A stretch of 64,000 nucleotides of DNA from Aphanothece sp. CMT-3BRIN-NPC111 (GCA_019359765.1 JAHHGU010000011.1:1-64000), one strand, 5' to 3'. Counted from the first letter of the stretch, positions 17,744-27,886 are shown. Notes: generated from the sequence alone by a model not told the origin. Numbers and translations: made by a program.

Positions 17744-18034
17744 TTAGTCTCCTTCAGTTTCGCGGTTGGGGCGGCGTCGAAATAAGCTCGTCATACTCAA
17801 ACCTGTCACGATCATGGCAATTACGCCCAAGCCGTTTAAAACAGGGTAAACCTTCTCAAGTCCTGGGTAGTTCCCTCGATGAATATCCAGCAGAAAGAGG
17901 ACTTTCTCCTCTTCGAGATTGAACCAACTAGTCGCCATCTGGAAGGCTACACCAGTTACGGCAGTCACTCCTAGAGGTATAAACACGAGCGGAGCCAGTT
18001 TCCGGTGGAGTTGACGAAATCTTGCTTTTGCCAT
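17744..18034 (-). CDS. Short PepSY-associated membrane protein
   Basis: The 96-residue product has a basic N-terminus (RFRQLHRKLAP), a first membrane helix (about 15-32), a short loop containing HRGNYPGLEKVYP and a second helix (about 62-82), then a basic end. The first helix plus HRK motif resembles the PepSY-TM family, of which this would be a minimal version. Function is unknown. It lies between the cobalamin gene and ndhB on the same strand, 48 bp from ndhB. Confidence 0.7.
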   Translation of the reverse strand: MAKARFRQLHRKLAPLVFIPLGVTAVTGVAFQMATSWFNLEEEKVLFLLDIHRGNYPGLEKVYPVLNGLGVIAMIVTGLSMTSLFRRRPNRETEGD

Positions 18035-18082
18035 GTCTTTAAGGCAGTAGATGCCTTAACTAGGGACTGCTTACTGATTCTG

Positions 18083-19690
18083 TCAGCTGTGAGCTTCTGG
18101 ATCAAGTATCTGCTGAGAAACCTTGGCATGGCTTCTAGCTTGGACACCTGCCTTTAGAGATATATTATGCTGTGCCCCTACCATCGAGGATTGCAGCATC
18201 GACGTGTGGGTAACGGAATTGTTAGCCAGGGTAAACAGGGGGTTAGACAGAATTCCAGCTAGAGATGTCGCTACTAAAGACAGCACCAAACCCACTTGTA
18301 AAGGTCGCATACCGGGTAAATTCCAGCGAATTTCTGGATAATTTTTCACGGCGTCGGACATTTCTTGAGGTTCTTTCACCACCATCATCTTGACAACGCG
18401 GATGTAGTAGTAAATTGAAACCACAGTCGTGAGTAATCCTAGCAAGACTAAACCGTAAGCACCTGCACGCCAACCAGCCCAGAACAGGTATATTTTGCCG
18501 AAGAAACCAGCTAGCGGCGGAATTCCGCCCAAGGAAAGCAGGCAAATGCTCAAGCACAGTGTCAAAAGTGGGTCTTTTTGATACAACCCGGCATATTCAC
18601 TAATTTGGTCTGTCCCCGTGCGTAGGGTGAACAGAATCACGCAGGTGAAGCCTCCCAGGTTCATGAACAGGTAAACCATCAGATAAAATACCATGCTGGC
18701 GTACCCGGCTTCGGTGCCAGTAATTAAACCAATCATGACGAAGCCAGCTTGAGCAATGGAAGAGTAAGCTAGCAGGCGTTTCATGCTGGTTTGGGCTAGG
18801 GCAACGACGTTACCCAAAACCATGCTGAGAACAGCTAGGGCAGTGAAGACAAAATGCCACTCTTCTGTTACCAGTGGGAAGGCAGTTACCAGTAGCCGAA
18901 TCGCTAAGGCGAACCCAGCTGCTTTTGAACCTACTGATAGGAAAGCAACAACTGGGGTGGGAGAACCTTCGTAAACGTCTGGTGTCCACTGGTGGAAGGG
19001 CACAGCAGCAATTTTGAAGCCAATGCCCGCGATCGCAAAAACTAAAGCAATTACCAAACCCAGAGATAAGTCTGTGTTCGAGTTGGCAATTCCAGATGCG
19101 ATCGCACTTAAGCGGGTTTCTCCGCCGGATAGTCCATACAACAGCGAGACACCATAGAGGAAGATTGCCGAACTCGAAGCCCCAATCAGCAGATATTTTA
19201 AAGCTGCCTCATTAGACCGAGGATCGCGCTTCATGTACCCTGTCATCAGGTACGAGGAGATACTGAGGGTTTCCAGGGAGACAAAAATTGTCACCAGTTC
19301 ATCTGCCCCAGATAGGAACATTCCCCCCAGCGTAGCTGTGAGCATAATGGCAATAAATTCTGCCAGGGAGGTGCCAGTTTGCTCTACATAGCGAACTGAC
19401 ATCAAAATGGTTACGGCGGTAGATAGGGCGATAATGCCGCGAAACACTACACTCAGGGAGTCTCCATTAAAGCCCCCCAGAAACGAGATCGGGTTGGTCG
19501 TATCCCATTGAAAATACAAGGCGACAATGGAGGCAAGAAGACCTGCGATCGCTACATAGGGAGTCCAACGCGAGGACGACCGCCCTACAATCAAGTCACC
19601 TACTAGAACCACCAAGAGGGTAATAATGACAATGCCCTCTGGCAAAATAGTCCCAGCATTCAGCTGGGCAGCAAGTTCAGCAAAGCTCAT
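18083..19690 (-). CDS. ndhB: NAD(P)H-quinone oxidoreductase subunit 2
   Basis: NdhB is a proton-pumping membrane subunit of the cyanobacterial NDH-1 complex, used in respiration, cyclic electron flow and CO2 uptake. The 535-residue protein has about 14 membrane helices. It shows the antiporter-like signatures [26 protein letters not shown] (discontinuous helix region), a conserved Glu and Lys pair, and [19 protein letters not shown]. The tail after about residue 505 is variable. In many cyanobacteria ndhB is close to topA; here a TnpB element separates them. Confidence 0.97.
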   Translation of the reverse strand: MSFAELAAQLNAGTILPEGIVIITLLVVLVGDLIVGRSSSRWTPYVAIAGLLASIVALYFQWDTTNPISFLGGFNGDSLSVVFRGIIALSTAVTILMSVRYVEQTGTSLAEFIAIMLTATLGGMFLSGADELVTIFVSLETLSISSYLMTGYMKRDPRSNEAALKYLLIGASSSAIFLYGVSLLYGLSGGETRLSAIASGIANSNTDLSLGLVIALVFAIAGIGFKIAAVPFHQWTPDVYEGSPTPVVAFLSVGSKAAGFALAIRLLVTAFPLVTEEWHFVFTALAVLSMVLGNVVALAQTSMKRLLAYSSIAQAGFVMIGLITGTEAGYASMVFYLMVYLFMNLGGFTCVILFTLRTGTDQISEYAGLYQKDPLLTLCLSICLLSLGGIPPLAGFFGKIYLFWAGWRAGAYGLVLLGLLTTVVSIYYYIRVVKMMVVKEPQEMSDAVKNYPEIRWNLPGMRPLQVGLVLSLVATSLAGILSNPLFTLANNSVTHTSMLQSSMVGAQHNISLKAGVQARSHAKVSQQILDPEAHS

Positions 19691-20036
19691 ACAGTTTATT
19701 AGGCAAATTGAATAGAATCGCTTTTCAACGAATGGGCAAGATTGGCTAGTTCATAATCCTTTACACTACTGGATTTTAGCGTGTAATCGCCCCTGCTCCT
19801 AGCCTGATTACTATTTGATAGGCAAATATCTAATATCAAATCAATCTATTTTTGTCAAGAAGAAGACTAAAATTTTGTGCTTTTTCCAGGTGATTTTAAG
19901 GAGTTGACAGAGTGGAGCCAAAGATAGCTCTCCCCAGCGATGCGCTGTTCAATGCAACTTGGCGACTGTGCCAGCAGACCCCAAAGCAGCGATCGCACAG
20001 TCGCCAGAAGCTGGAGTTGATTTTGGCACAAGTGAA
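19691..20036. other. ndhB upstream region and right flank of TnpB element
   Basis: No gene is supported here. The stretch contains the ndhB leader (minus strand) and a perfect 12-bp inverted repeat, TGGCGACTGTGC (19960-19971) with its complement at 19995-20006. This repeat lies just beyond the tnpB stop codon and may mark the right end of the element. Confidence 0.45.
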
Positions 20037-21230
20037 TTACTGCGGGGACAAGGCCGCGCAGCTTCCCAAGCCCAAGGAGTAACCCCCTTGGTGTCCCTGT
20101 CTGACAACAGGCTCTTTGGGCGTAGATTCCGGCAATTCCTGCCGTATTTGAGGAGCTGAAAATATGAGAATGTTGGTCGATGCGTTAATGTCGCGGTCGT
20201 GATGAGTGTCGCATTCTGGACAAGTCCACTCTCTGATATATAGCGTCAGATTCTCGTGGATGTATCCACATTTTGAACAACGCTTAGAACTAGGAAAGAA
20301 CCTATCTAGCTTGCGAATTTCGCAGCCATAGAGCTTCCCTTTGTATTCCAACATTGTCAAGAATTGACCCCAACTAGCATCGCTGATAGCTTGTGCTAGT
20401 TTGTGGTTTTTAACCATTCCTAGAGTGTGCAATTCTTCCACAGCTACGACTTGGTTTTCGCACGTTAACTGTAAAGATAGTTTATGCTGCATATCTAATC
20501 GCTGGTTAGCAACTTTTTCGTGCGCTTTGGCAACGAGTAGGCGTTGTTTATTGCGGTTATTTGACCCTTTGACCTTACGAGATAAAGAGCGTTGTAGCCG
20601 TTTTAAACGTTTCAATGCACGCTTGTAGAATCGGGGATTCGGATATTTTTTGCCCTCACTGGTAATTAAAAAATCTTTCAGTCCCAAATCAGCGCCAATC
20701 TTCCCACCGTTCAGCGGCGCTTCATGAGAGTTATACTCCACCAAGATAGATGCGTAGTATTTGCCTGTAGGCGTTTTACTAATAGTAACGCTGCTAGGCA
20801 TTCCTTCCATTTCCCTGTGTTGCACCATTTTGATAGGTTGCATCTTGGGAAGTTTTAGCATCCCATCAGGAGTAATACTCCAATGCTGCGGAATGCGAAA
20901 CGATTGGCAATTGCGCTTTTTCTTAAACACTGGGAAACTTCCTAGTTTCTTGAAAAAGCGTATAAATGCCGACTCTAAATCTTTAAGCGTCTGCTGTAGG
21001 GACTGACTGTTGACTTCTGCTAGCCAGGAATACTGCTCGTTTTTCTTCAAGAGAGTGAGCAGCTTGGCTGTGTCAGTATACTTCAGGTGCTTCTTAGATT
21101 CAGCGTAGGCATCGGTAATTAATCGCAAAAAGTGGTTATATACAAAACGGCTGCACCCAAAACATCTAGCTAGGTATTTTTCCTGCTCAGGTGTCGGGTA
21201 CAGCCGAAATTTATAGCCCTTGTTTGCCAT
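20037..21230 (-). CDS. tnpB: IS200/IS605-family TnpB (RNA-guided endonuclease, TnpA-less element)
   Basis: TnpB nucleases use an RNA derived from the element's right end to cut DNA. The N-terminal helix-turn-helix region begins GYKFRLYPTPEQE. The split RuvC catalytic residues are all present: Asp in IGADLGLKDF, Glu in VAVEELHTLG and Asp in HDRDINAST. The CSKCG...CPEC zinc finger lies between the last two. The start used is the ATG after AGGGCG; a frame-open extension reaches 21257. No tnpA is nearby, so this is an IS1341-type element. The C-terminal tail beyond the RuvC domain (about 20037-20160) overlaps the expected guide-RNA region. It looks catalytically intact. Confidence 0.92.
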   Translation of the reverse strand: MANKGYKFRLYPTPEQEKYLARCFGCSRFVYNHFLRLITDAYAESKKHLKYTDTAKLLTLLKKNEQYSWLAEVNSQSLQQTLKDLESAFIRFFKKLGSFPVFKKKRNCQSFRIPQHWSITPDGMLKLPKMQPIKMVQHREMEGMPSSVTISKTPTGKYYASILVEYNSHEAPLNGGKIGADLGLKDFLITSEGKKYPNPRFYKRALKRLKRLQRSLSRKVKGSNNRNKQRLLVAKAHEKVANQRLDMQHKLSLQLTCENQVVAVEELHTLGMVKNHKLAQAISDASWGQFLTMLEYKGKLYGCEIRKLDRFFPSSKRCSKCGYIHENLTLYIREWTCPECDTHHDRDINASTNILIFSAPQIRQELPESTPKEPVVRQGHQGGYSLGLGSCAALSPQ

Positions 21231-21315
21231 TAATCGCCCTTTTATCTGTTTTCTCAATTCTAGATAAGGGTGTATGATTTGTCAATTGCGTCGGGTTTAA
21301 CCGACCGCAATTGAC
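20037..21315 (-). mobile_element. IS1341-type (tnpB-only) insertion between ndhB and topA
   Basis: The element includes tnpB and, upstream of it, an imperfect hairpin (21282-21315, TCAATTGCG...CGCAATTGA around GTTTAA) of the type found at IS605-family left ends. The right end is uncertain: it is either near the CCAAGG/CCTTGG hairpin inside the tnpB tail (20072-20091) or the 12-bp inverted repeat at 19960-20006. No target duplication is expected for this family. Confidence 0.55.
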
Positions 21316-21532
21316 TCGCCTCTCATCCGCGCTCCACTTGCGGTACGCAGTCTTCCCGGCGAATCTAATAAATAGCACAAGCCCGGCCCGGCCTTGCTTT
21401 AGAGCGTTTGATCTGTCTTAGGAAACTGCTGTCGCCGTTAATATCCTATATAAGTAGAGATCGAGACACTTTATTCAACTCTGGCATAACTTGGTTGAGG
21501 GAATAAGCTCATACCCCCATGTTTTATTCCTA

Positions 21533-21560
21533 TTGACATCTGGCTAAAATTCTCTAAACT
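21533..21560 (+). promoter_or_regulatory. Possible topA promoter
   Basis: TTGACA is followed after 16 bases by TAAACT, about 35 bases upstream of the topA ATG. The -10 matches consensus at four of six positions. Confidence 0.4.
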
Positions 21561-21596
21561 TGACGCTCTAGCCTAGCTGCTATCTGTAAACTCCCT

Positions 21597-24281
21597 ATGT
21601 CAACTCTTGTCATCGTCGAATCTCCGACTAAAGCACGCACCATTCGCAACTACCTGCCTTCTGACTATCGAGTTGAGGCGTCTATGGGCCATGTGCGTGA
21701 CCTACCTTCATCTGCCGAAGAAATTCCCGAAGCCGTCAAGGGGGAAAAATGGGCGCAGCTGGGAGTGAACGTAGACGCTGACTTTGAACCCTTGTATGTC
21801 GTACCCAAGGATAAAAAGAAAATTGTCAAACAGCTCAAAGATGCCCTCAAAGACGCTGACCAACTGGTGCTAGCCACTGACGAAGACAGAGAAGGGGAAA
21901 GCATCAGCTGGCATCTCTTACAACTATTGCAACCCAAGATTCCTATAAAGCGGATGGTATTTCATGAAATCACAAAAGAAGCTATCCGCGACGCCCTAAA
22001 AAACTGCCGCAACATTGATGAGAAGCTGGTACGCGCCCAGGAGACGCGGCGGATTTTAGATCGCCTTGTGGGTTATACCCTTTCTCCCCTGCTATGGAAG
22101 AAAATAGCTTGGGGATTATCAGCGGGTCGCGTGCAGTCGGTAGCTGTGCGGCTGCTGGTGAGTCGGGAACGCCAACGCCGAGCCTTCCATCAGGGTAGCT
22201 ACTGGGATCTCAAAGCGATTCTGGAGCAAGAAAAAACTTTATTTGAGGCACGGTTGATAACTTTTGCCGGAACTAAAGTAGCCACGGGCAGCGATTTCGA
22301 CTCCAACACGGGTCAAATTATCGCTGGTCGGAAGGTGAGGCTGCTCAATGAAGTAGAAGCCAGAGAACTCCAAGAACGTCTTACCGATAAAACTTGGACG
22401 GTCACAGATTTAGAGGAACGACCCGTTACCCGCAAACCAGCTCCACCGTTTACGACTTCCACCCTACAACAGGAAGCTAACCGGAAGCTGCGTTTATCTG
22501 CCAGAGAGACAATGCGGACTGCCCAGAGTCTCTACGAGCAAGGTTATATAACCTATATGCGGACAGATTCAGTGCATTTGTCGCAGCAAGCGCTCGCCGC
22601 CGCCCGCAGTTGTGTTGAGCAAATGTACGGCAAACAATACCTCAGCCCCAAACCTCGTCAATACACTACCAAAAGTAAGGGCGCTCAAGAAGCCCACGAA
22701 GCGATTCGGCCCGCTGGTAGCACCTTCCGCACCCCCCAAGAAACTGGCTTAAGCGGTCGAGAACTCGCACTCTACGACCTCATCTGGAAACGCACCGTCG
22801 CCACCCAAATGGCTGATTCTCGGCAGACTCACATTACCGTTGAACTGCAAGTCGAAGATGCTGGTTTCCGTGCCACTGGTAAGCGCATTGACTTTGCTGG
22901 TTATTTACGTGCCTACGTAGAGGGTTCCGACGACCCAGACGCCGCAATTGAAGACCAGGAAGTAATTCTACCGCCGCTGAAAAAAGGCGATCATCCTAAC
23001 TGTACTGAGCTAGAAGCGATCGGTCACGAAACTCAACCGCCAGCACGTTACACCGAAGCGTCCCTAGTAAAAACCCTAGAAAGCGAAGGTATAGGGCGTC
23101 CCAGTACCTACGCCAGCATCATCGGCACGATTATCGACCGAGGCTACGCCCAGATGAAAGGCAATGCCTTGATTCCCACCTTCACAGCCTTTGCCGTCAC
23201 CAGTCTCCTGGAAAAACACTTTCCCGACCTGGTAGATAACAGCTTTACAGCTCGCATGGAGCAGACGCTTGATGAAATCTCCACAGGTGAAGCACAATGG
23301 CTTCCTTACCTACGGAAATTCTATTTAGGGGAAAAAGGTCTGGAAACGCAAGTCAAGGAAAGGGAAAGCCAAATTGACACCAACGAAGCCCGTACCGTCG
23401 AACTGGAAAATCTCGACGCCAAAGTCCGAATTGGTAAATTTGGTCCTTATATTGAAACTAACAATGGTCAAGAACCTGTTACCGCTTCCATCCCTAAAGA
23501 CCTTACCCCAGCTGACTTAGACCCCGAGCAAGTAGAAGTGCTGCTGCGGCAAAAAACTGAGGGACCAGATAAAGTAGGTCTTCATCCGGAAACTGGCGAA
23601 CCTATTTATCTGCTAATTGGCAGTTACGGTCCATACGTCCAGCTAGGTGATGCTACGGAGGAGAACAAGAAACCCAAACGTGCTTCCTTGCCCAAGGGCG
23701 TCAACATGGAAGACGTGACTTTGGAAATGGCAGTTGGTCTTTTATCCCTACCCCGTACTTTAGGAATACACCCAGAAACCAGCGGCAAAATTCAGGCGGG
23801 ACTAGGACGGTTTGGTCCATATGTTGTTCACGACCAAGGTAAGGAGGGGAAAGAGTTCCGCTCCCTGAAAACTGGTGATGATGTATTGACAATTTCTCTA
23901 AAGCGTGCACTAGAGTTGTTAGCTGAGCCTAAGAAGGGAGGGCGTAGCGGTAGCGGTAGCAAGTCCAAGGCACCCCTACGGGAATTGGGTTCTCACCCAG
24001 CTGATGGGGAGCCTGTGAATATTTACGACGGTCCCTATGGTCCCTACATTAAGCACGGTAAAACTAATGCTTCTTTGCCAGAAGGTCAATCCGTAGAACA
24101 ACTGACACTAGAAACAGCTTTGGAGCTTTTAGCGGCTAAGGCATCTACGGCAAAAACCAGCCGCAAGTCGAGTAAATCAGCGGGTTCCACTAAGCGTCAA
24201 GCAGCTGGAGCCTCGTCAACAACTCGGAAGACAGCTGCCAAAAAGACCACGACAACAGCCCGTGCCAAGAAAACGACGTGA
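21597..24281 (+). CDS. topA: DNA topoisomerase I
   Basis: Type IA topoisomerase that relaxes negative supercoils. The Toprim domain starts at once ([10 protein letters not shown], then [10 protein letters not shown] at 93-101). The catalytic tyrosine is Tyr320 in [10 protein letters not shown], and the [12 protein letters not shown] and [10 protein letters not shown] motifs are present. Instead of C-terminal zinc fingers the protein has three or four repeats of the type K(F/Y)GPY(I/V) with LP(K/E)G and a GxHPETG motif (about 595-850), as usual in cyanobacteria. A Lys/Thr/Ser-rich tail of about 45 residues probably binds DNA nonspecifically. At 894 residues the gene is complete. Confidence 0.97.
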   Translation: MSTLVIVESPTKARTIRNYLPSDYRVEASMGHVRDLPSSAEEIPEAVKGEKWAQLGVNVDADFEPLYVVPKDKKKIVKQLKDALKDADQLVLATDEDREGESISWHLLQLLQPKIPIKRMVFHEITKEAIRDALKNCRNIDEKLVRAQETRRILDRLVGYTLSPLLWKKIAWGLSAGRVQSVAVRLLVSRERQRRAFHQGSYWDLKAILEQEKTLFEARLITFAGTKVATGSDFDSNTGQIIAGRKVRLLNEVEARELQERLTDKTWTVTDLEERPVTRKPAPPFTTSTLQQEANRKLRLSARETMRTAQSLYEQGYITYMRTDSVHLSQQALAAARSCVEQMYGKQYLSPKPRQYTTKSKGAQEAHEAIRPAGSTFRTPQETGLSGRELALYDLIWKRTVATQMADSRQTHITVELQVEDAGFRATGKRIDFAGYLRAYVEGSDDPDAAIEDQEVILPPLKKGDHPNCTELEAIGHETQPPARYTEASLVKTLESEGIGRPSTYASIIGTIIDRGYAQMKGNALIPTFTAFAVTSLLEKHFPDLVDNSFTARMEQTLDEISTGEAQWLPYLRKFYLGEKGLETQVKERESQIDTNEARTVELENLDAKVRIGKFGPYIETNNGQEPVTASIPKDLTPADLDPEQVEVLLRQKTEGPDKVGLHPETGEPIYLLIGSYGPYVQLGDATEENKKPKRASLPKGVNMEDVTLEMAVGLLSLPRTLGIHPETSGKIQAGLGRFGPYVVHDQGKEGKEFRSLKTGDDVLTISLKRALELLAEPKKGGRSGSGSKSKAPLRELGSHPADGEPVNIYDGPYGPYIKHGKTNASLPEGQSVEQLTLETALELLAAKASTAKTSRKSSKSAGSTKRQAAGASSTTRKTAAKKTTTTARAKKTT

Positions 24282-24607
24282 AGCTTTCTTGCTCAAGATG
24301 TAGTAAAGCTTTTTGTTAAGACCAAGTTACTCTTCTTCGTCGATCTACTTAATTATTTGTAGGATGGGTAGAGCGCAAGCGTTACCCATCAAATCTTTGC
24401 AAATGTTGGGTTTCGTTTCTAAACTCCACCTACATTTGTCTTTAGTTTAATTAAGTTGACTTACTTATCTAAAGGTAGCTGGGATTGGGTATAGGGCTAA
24501 AATCATTCCCAATCCCAGCTTACCCGGCGTAAGTCTTATGGAACTTAGTATTCCTCAGACTAATCTAAAACTTAGTACGCTAAGCGACGTTAAGAAGGGT
24601 AAACAAG
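24282..24607. other. Intergenic region after topA with two repeat structures
   Basis: No gene is supported. At 24357-24435 is a hairpin repeat (GATGGGTA ... TTACCCATC, bounded by TGTAGG and CCTACA) of the widespread cyanobacterial intergenic kind. At 24477-24520 is a perfect 13-bp inverted repeat (AGCTGGGATTGGG) with an 18-base loop, a possible topA terminator or leader structure for the next gene. Confidence 0.5.
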
Positions 24608-25354
24608 ATGATGAACGCGTTATCCCTGTTTTCAGCAGTCTTGATCGGATGTGTGCCCGTCGCTAATCCTGTGTCAAATATTCCTACACAGCGTATTATT
24701 ATTGAACTCCAAGCACCACAAGGATTGGCAGTTTCTGTTGGTCAAGAGCTTCCTTTTCAGGCTGAAGCCAACCAAGGAACAGTTCAGTGGCGCGTAGCTG
24801 ATAAGGACAAAGAAAAGGCTTTTATCAGTGCTACTGGTAAGTTAAAGGCTCTAAAACCAGGGGGTATTGAGGTGGTTGCTGATGTTAAGGGAAAACAGGT
24901 TAAAGCTTTCGTTGCGAGCATCGCTGCTCCGCCCACAGCCAAGAGCATTCGCCTAGCTTCAGAGGTGGCTGATTGGGCTCAACCTGATGCCAAGAATGGT
25001 GCAACAATCATCAACAACCAAACTGAATGGAGTCGTTTTTGGTATGCGAACTTCAGACGTTCTCATACTGGCACAAGCCTTAATCCCGATCTGTCTCCTC
25101 CACCGCTACCGAATTTTGACTTTAGATCGCGCTCAGTAGTTGCTCTCATTGACTATCAAGAATGGAATGAGCGCAATCCCGTGCTAACACATATGGATGT
25201 AGAGTCTAGACCAACGCTTTTTGTCGTTTTTCCAAGGATTTATGATCCAGAAGATCTTATGCCAGCACATGTACCACACAGGAGGGTATTTCTTTTTGAG
25301 GTCGATAAAGTTCCAGCCGATGCTCAAGTTGTTGTAGAGCGACTTAAAAACTAA
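24608..25354 (+). CDS. Lipoprotein with bacterial Ig-like domain
   Basis: The 248-residue product has a short signal peptide ending in a lipobox (VLIGC, cysteine 15), so it is probably a lipid-anchored envelope protein. Residues about 30-108 form a BIG2-like domain (LAVSVGQELPFQAEANQGTVQW, then ISATGKLKALKPGGIEVVA). The C-terminal part (about 115-248) resembles protease-complex-inhibitor-like domains but is not confidently assigned. Function unknown. Confidence 0.7.
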   Translation: MMNALSLFSAVLIGCVPVANPVSNIPTQRIIIELQAPQGLAVSVGQELPFQAEANQGTVQWRVADKDKEKAFISATGKLKALKPGGIEVVADVKGKQVKAFVASIAAPPTAKSIRLASEVADWAQPDAKNGATIINNQTEWSRFWYANFRRSHTGTSLNPDLSPPPLPNFDFRSRSVVALIDYQEWNERNPVLTHMDVESRPTLFVVFPRIYDPEDLMPAHVPHRRVFLFEVDKVPADAQVVVERLKN

Positions 25355-25476
25355 TTACCTTTACACTGAGAAAGCGGGTTTTGGCATGAAAAATGCCTTA
25401 TATCAAGCCTTTTGACTAAGGCGATCGCATATATTGAATAGCACAACCCGCCCCTATCAATCACTCCTTTGTTTTT

Positions 25477-26568
25477 TTAACTGATAACCAAATCTGGGAA
25501 AACCGACTGCACAGCAGGATGAACTATGCGGTGACTCTGCACATTCACGCCCTTGGCTAAGGCTGGGTTGAATTCTAAGGCTGCCATGCCCTGATTCGCC
25601 AGCTTCAACACGTAGGGAAGGGTACTGTTATTAAGTGCCTGCGTTGCCGTCCAAGGAACCGCTCCTGGCATATTAGGCACGCCATAGTGTAGGACGCCCT
25701 CCTCAACATAGATAGGATTGGTGTGAGAAGTGGGTCGTAACGTCTCTATACAGCCGCCCTGATCTACTGCGACATCAACAATTACTGAGCCAGAACGCAT
25801 CTGTTGCACTAAGCCACGGGAAACCAAAATCGGGGCGCGACGCCCTAAAACTAAAACCGCGCCGATGAGCAAGTCTGCTTCTGGGGCGATCGCTTCTATC
25901 TGCAACGAGTTACTGTAAAGTAGTTCTACCCTGGAGCCAAAAATGCTTTCCAGATAAGCCAACCGCTCCACATTCACATCCAAAATCTGGACTCTAGCAC
26001 CCATACCAACAGCCATGCGGGCAGCTTCGGTGCCAACTATGCCCCCGCCTAAAATCACTACATTACCCGGTCTCACCCCAGGCACTCCTCCCAAAAGAAC
26101 CCCCCGACCCCCTTGCTGTCGTTCGAGAAATCTTGCCCCAAACTGCACCGCTAATCGCCCAGCAATTATACTCATGGGAGTTAGCAGGGGCAGCTTGCCA
26201 TCTGGCAGTTCAACAGTTTCGTATGCGATCGCAGTAACGCCACAATCGATCAGATGCTCAGTCAAAGCCCGGTCTGCTGCCAGGTGTAAGTAAGTAAACA
26301 GCAGCTGCCCTTTTTGCAGAAACTGGTACTCTGGTCTCAGCGGTTCTTTGACCTTAACGACAAGTTCTCGATTCCACGCGTCTGCTGGTTGGGATACGAT
26401 GTTAGCCCCTGCCTGAATATAATCTTGATCGGTGAAACCTGAACCGGAACCAGCGCCTGTTTCTACAAAGATTGAGTGACCGTTTTCAAGTAGAACCCGG
26501 GCACTACTAGGACTCAAGCCAACGCGAAACTCTTGGTCCTTAGTTTCCTTGGGAACCCCAATTTCCAT
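25477..26568 (-). CDS. ald: Alanine dehydrogenase
   Basis: Ald interconverts L-alanine and pyruvate with NAD and ammonia. The N-terminus MEIGVPKETKDQEFRVGLSP, Lys74 (VKVKEP) and His95 (YLHLAADR) match the active-site residues, and the NAD-binding loop VVILGGGIVGTEAA is at about 171-184. The C-terminal NMPGAVPWTATQALNN motif is typical. The 363-residue length is normal. It is transcribed away from the HLIP gene. Confidence 0.96.
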   Translation of the reverse strand: MEIGVPKETKDQEFRVGLSPSSARVLLENGHSIFVETGAGSGSGFTDQDYIQAGANIVSQPADAWNRELVVKVKEPLRPEYQFLQKGQLLFTYLHLAADRALTEHLIDCGVTAIAYETVELPDGKLPLLTPMSIIAGRLAVQFGARFLERQQGGRGVLLGGVPGVRPGNVVILGGGIVGTEAARMAVGMGARVQILDVNVERLAYLESIFGSRVELLYSNSLQIEAIAPEADLLIGAVLVLGRRAPILVSRGLVQQMRSGSVIVDVAVDQGGCIETLRPTSHTNPIYVEEGVLHYGVPNMPGAVPWTATQALNNSTLPYVLKLANQGMAALEFNPALAKGVNVQSHRIVHPAVQSVFPDLVIS

Positions 26569-26915
26569 TTGCGACCTCTTGATGACCTATGCTTAATGCT
26601 TTTAGTTAATTCCCCGTCAGCTCCGCCTCATTCTGCGGTAGCCTTTACATCCGGGATCGATAGGCGATCGACCGATCACCTTAATGTAAATGAAGCTAAC
26701 AATTAAATTATCTGTTTTAATTATTACCCCACTACTGAAGCTCAGCCTCTACCCATTGGTAAGCTTGAAGAGGAGATGGAGACACGGGAAGCTATCTTGA
26801 TTAGATCCGGACTCCTCCTGATAGAAGACGGCTCTTGTCTTTAAAATCCACTCTTAAAGAAAATTTTCAAGCTGCATCCCTTTTTGGGTGGAGCCAATCT
26901 AAAATCTAAAATCGA

Positions 26916-26943
26916 TTGACACTCAGCTAAGCAGCCCTACAAT
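26916..26943 (+). promoter_or_regulatory. Near-consensus promoter of the HLIP gene
   Basis: TTGACA (26916-26921), a 16-base spacer and TACAAT (26938-26943) make a strong group-1-sigma promoter. Transcription would start near 26950, giving a leader of about 50 bases. Confidence 0.8.
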
Positions 26944-26955
26944 GGGACAGAATAG

Positions 26956-26973
26956 ATAGTAACAATTTGTAAC
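26956..26973 (-). promoter_or_regulatory. HLR1-like RpaB binding site in the hli leader
   Basis: On the minus strand GTTACAAATTGTTACTAT matches the HLR1 consensus, two (G/T)TTACA(A/T)(A/T) halves separated by two bases, with one mismatch in the second half. It sits just downstream of the expected start of transcription, where a bound RpaB would block the promoter in low light. Confidence 0.6.
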
Positions 26974-27001
26974 GGACTCTAGGCACGAGGTTTCTGAAGC
27001 G

Positions 27002-27172
27002 ATGGCACAAATCCAACCGACTATTACTCCTAAACTAGAGGAACCCAAATTTGGCTTTAATGACTATGCAGAGCGCTTGAATGGTCGAGCAGCGATGATT
27101 GGCTTTGTTATTGTCCTGCTCATTGAATACTTTACAGGTGAAGGGCTGCTTTCCTGGCTGGGCTTGCAGTAG
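27002..27172 (+). CDS. hli: High-light-inducible protein (HLIP/SCP)
   Basis: The 56-residue product contains the single chlorophyll a/b-binding-like helix with the motif FNDYAERLNGRAAMIGF, in which the ExxNGRxAMxGF core supplies the chlorophyll ligands. It ends in a short hydrophobic tail (LLSWLGLQ). HLIPs bind chlorophyll and carotenoid at photosystem II and protect against excess light. The ATG is placed after TTTCTGAAGCG; no strong ribosome site is seen. It has a near-consensus promoter and an HLR1-like site upstream, matching light-stress control. Confidence 0.92.
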   Translation: MAQIQPTITPKLEEPKFGFNDYAERLNGRAAMIGFVIVLLIEYFTGEGLLSWLGLQ

Positions 27173-27442
27173 GCACCTATACTAGCTCTTCCCCACTGGC
27201 AACCTGTAGCGACCTTTCCCCGTCTAGACATTCAGGAGACTAGTCGGGAAGATCTGGAAACCCATAGATGGCGGCAGATTAAGAATTATTTTCTCTACGG
27301 CTCGTTTTGGGTTTAAGTGCCATGTAAGTTGTAATTAAACTTGTAGTGTTCTTAGGAAAGTCAAATGCAATAGTAAAGCGTAAGATTATACCATTAGAAA
27401 TAATCACCTGACGAGAAATTAATCAAAACAGAGCAAGTTGTG

Positions 27443-27736
27443 ATGAATGTTTTATGGCCTCGATTGTTGAATTCAGCCTATCGTAAGGAACCAATTTCCA
27501 GCTTTGCGATCATCGTTGGAGCCGTAGATGCGGTGATTGGCGGAGTTGATGAGCGCTGGTCTTTGCTAGCCTTTGGGCTGGGGACGGTAGGGGTGGCGAT
27601 CGCACTGCGTTGGTGGCAAATCCAGCGGCGTCAAACAGAGCTAACCGAACAGCCCGCAAAGTACTTTCTTCCTTCGCACTCTTCGCGACCTGCATTACCA
27701 ATGCTGAGTTCTGCTAAACGCCATCCACCGCACTAA
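27443..27736 (+). CDS. Small conserved membrane protein
   Basis: The product of about 97 residues has one or two hydrophobic stretches (about residues 17-36 and 41-57) and then a basic, polar tail (WWQIQRRQTE). It starts at GTG 27440 or ATG 27443. The pattern SSFAIIVGAVDAVIGGVDERWSLLAFGLG looks like a small conserved cyanobacterial membrane protein, but no function is known. It is 270 bp downstream of the HLIP gene on the same strand. Confidence 0.6.
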   Translation: MNVLWPRLLNSAYRKEPISSFAIIVGAVDAVIGGVDERWSLLAFGLGTVGVAIALRWWQIQRRQTELTEQPAKYFLPSHSSRPALPMLSSAKRHPPH

Positions 27737-27886
27737 TAGGTATCACTAGCGCTGCGTCAACAGCAGGGGGACAAGGAGAGGATCAGATCCGCAGGCGAGC
27801 GATCGCGCTCCAGGCACAACCAATACTACTCCGGAATATTACCCATAATAAAAATATCCACCCCTCCCCCTATATCCGCCTCAGTG

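Larger units (their letters stand above)
26569..27001. other. ald-hli divergent intergenic region
   Basis: These 433 bases separate two divergent genes and contain the strong hli promoter and HLR1-like site (listed separately). Just before the promoter are two AATCTAAA units related to the heptamer repeats. The left part shows nothing recognisable beyond CGATCG-rich sequence. Confidence 0.5.

Noticed and set aside
19959..20159. 66-residue plus-strand frame at the tnpB 3' end
   Set aside because: It overlaps the tnpB tail and an inverted repeat and has no coding signal.
26959..26973. NtcA-like site (GTA-N8-TAA) in the hli leader
   Set aside because: The second half is not TAC and the same bases fit the HLR1 pattern better, with the gene class in favour.
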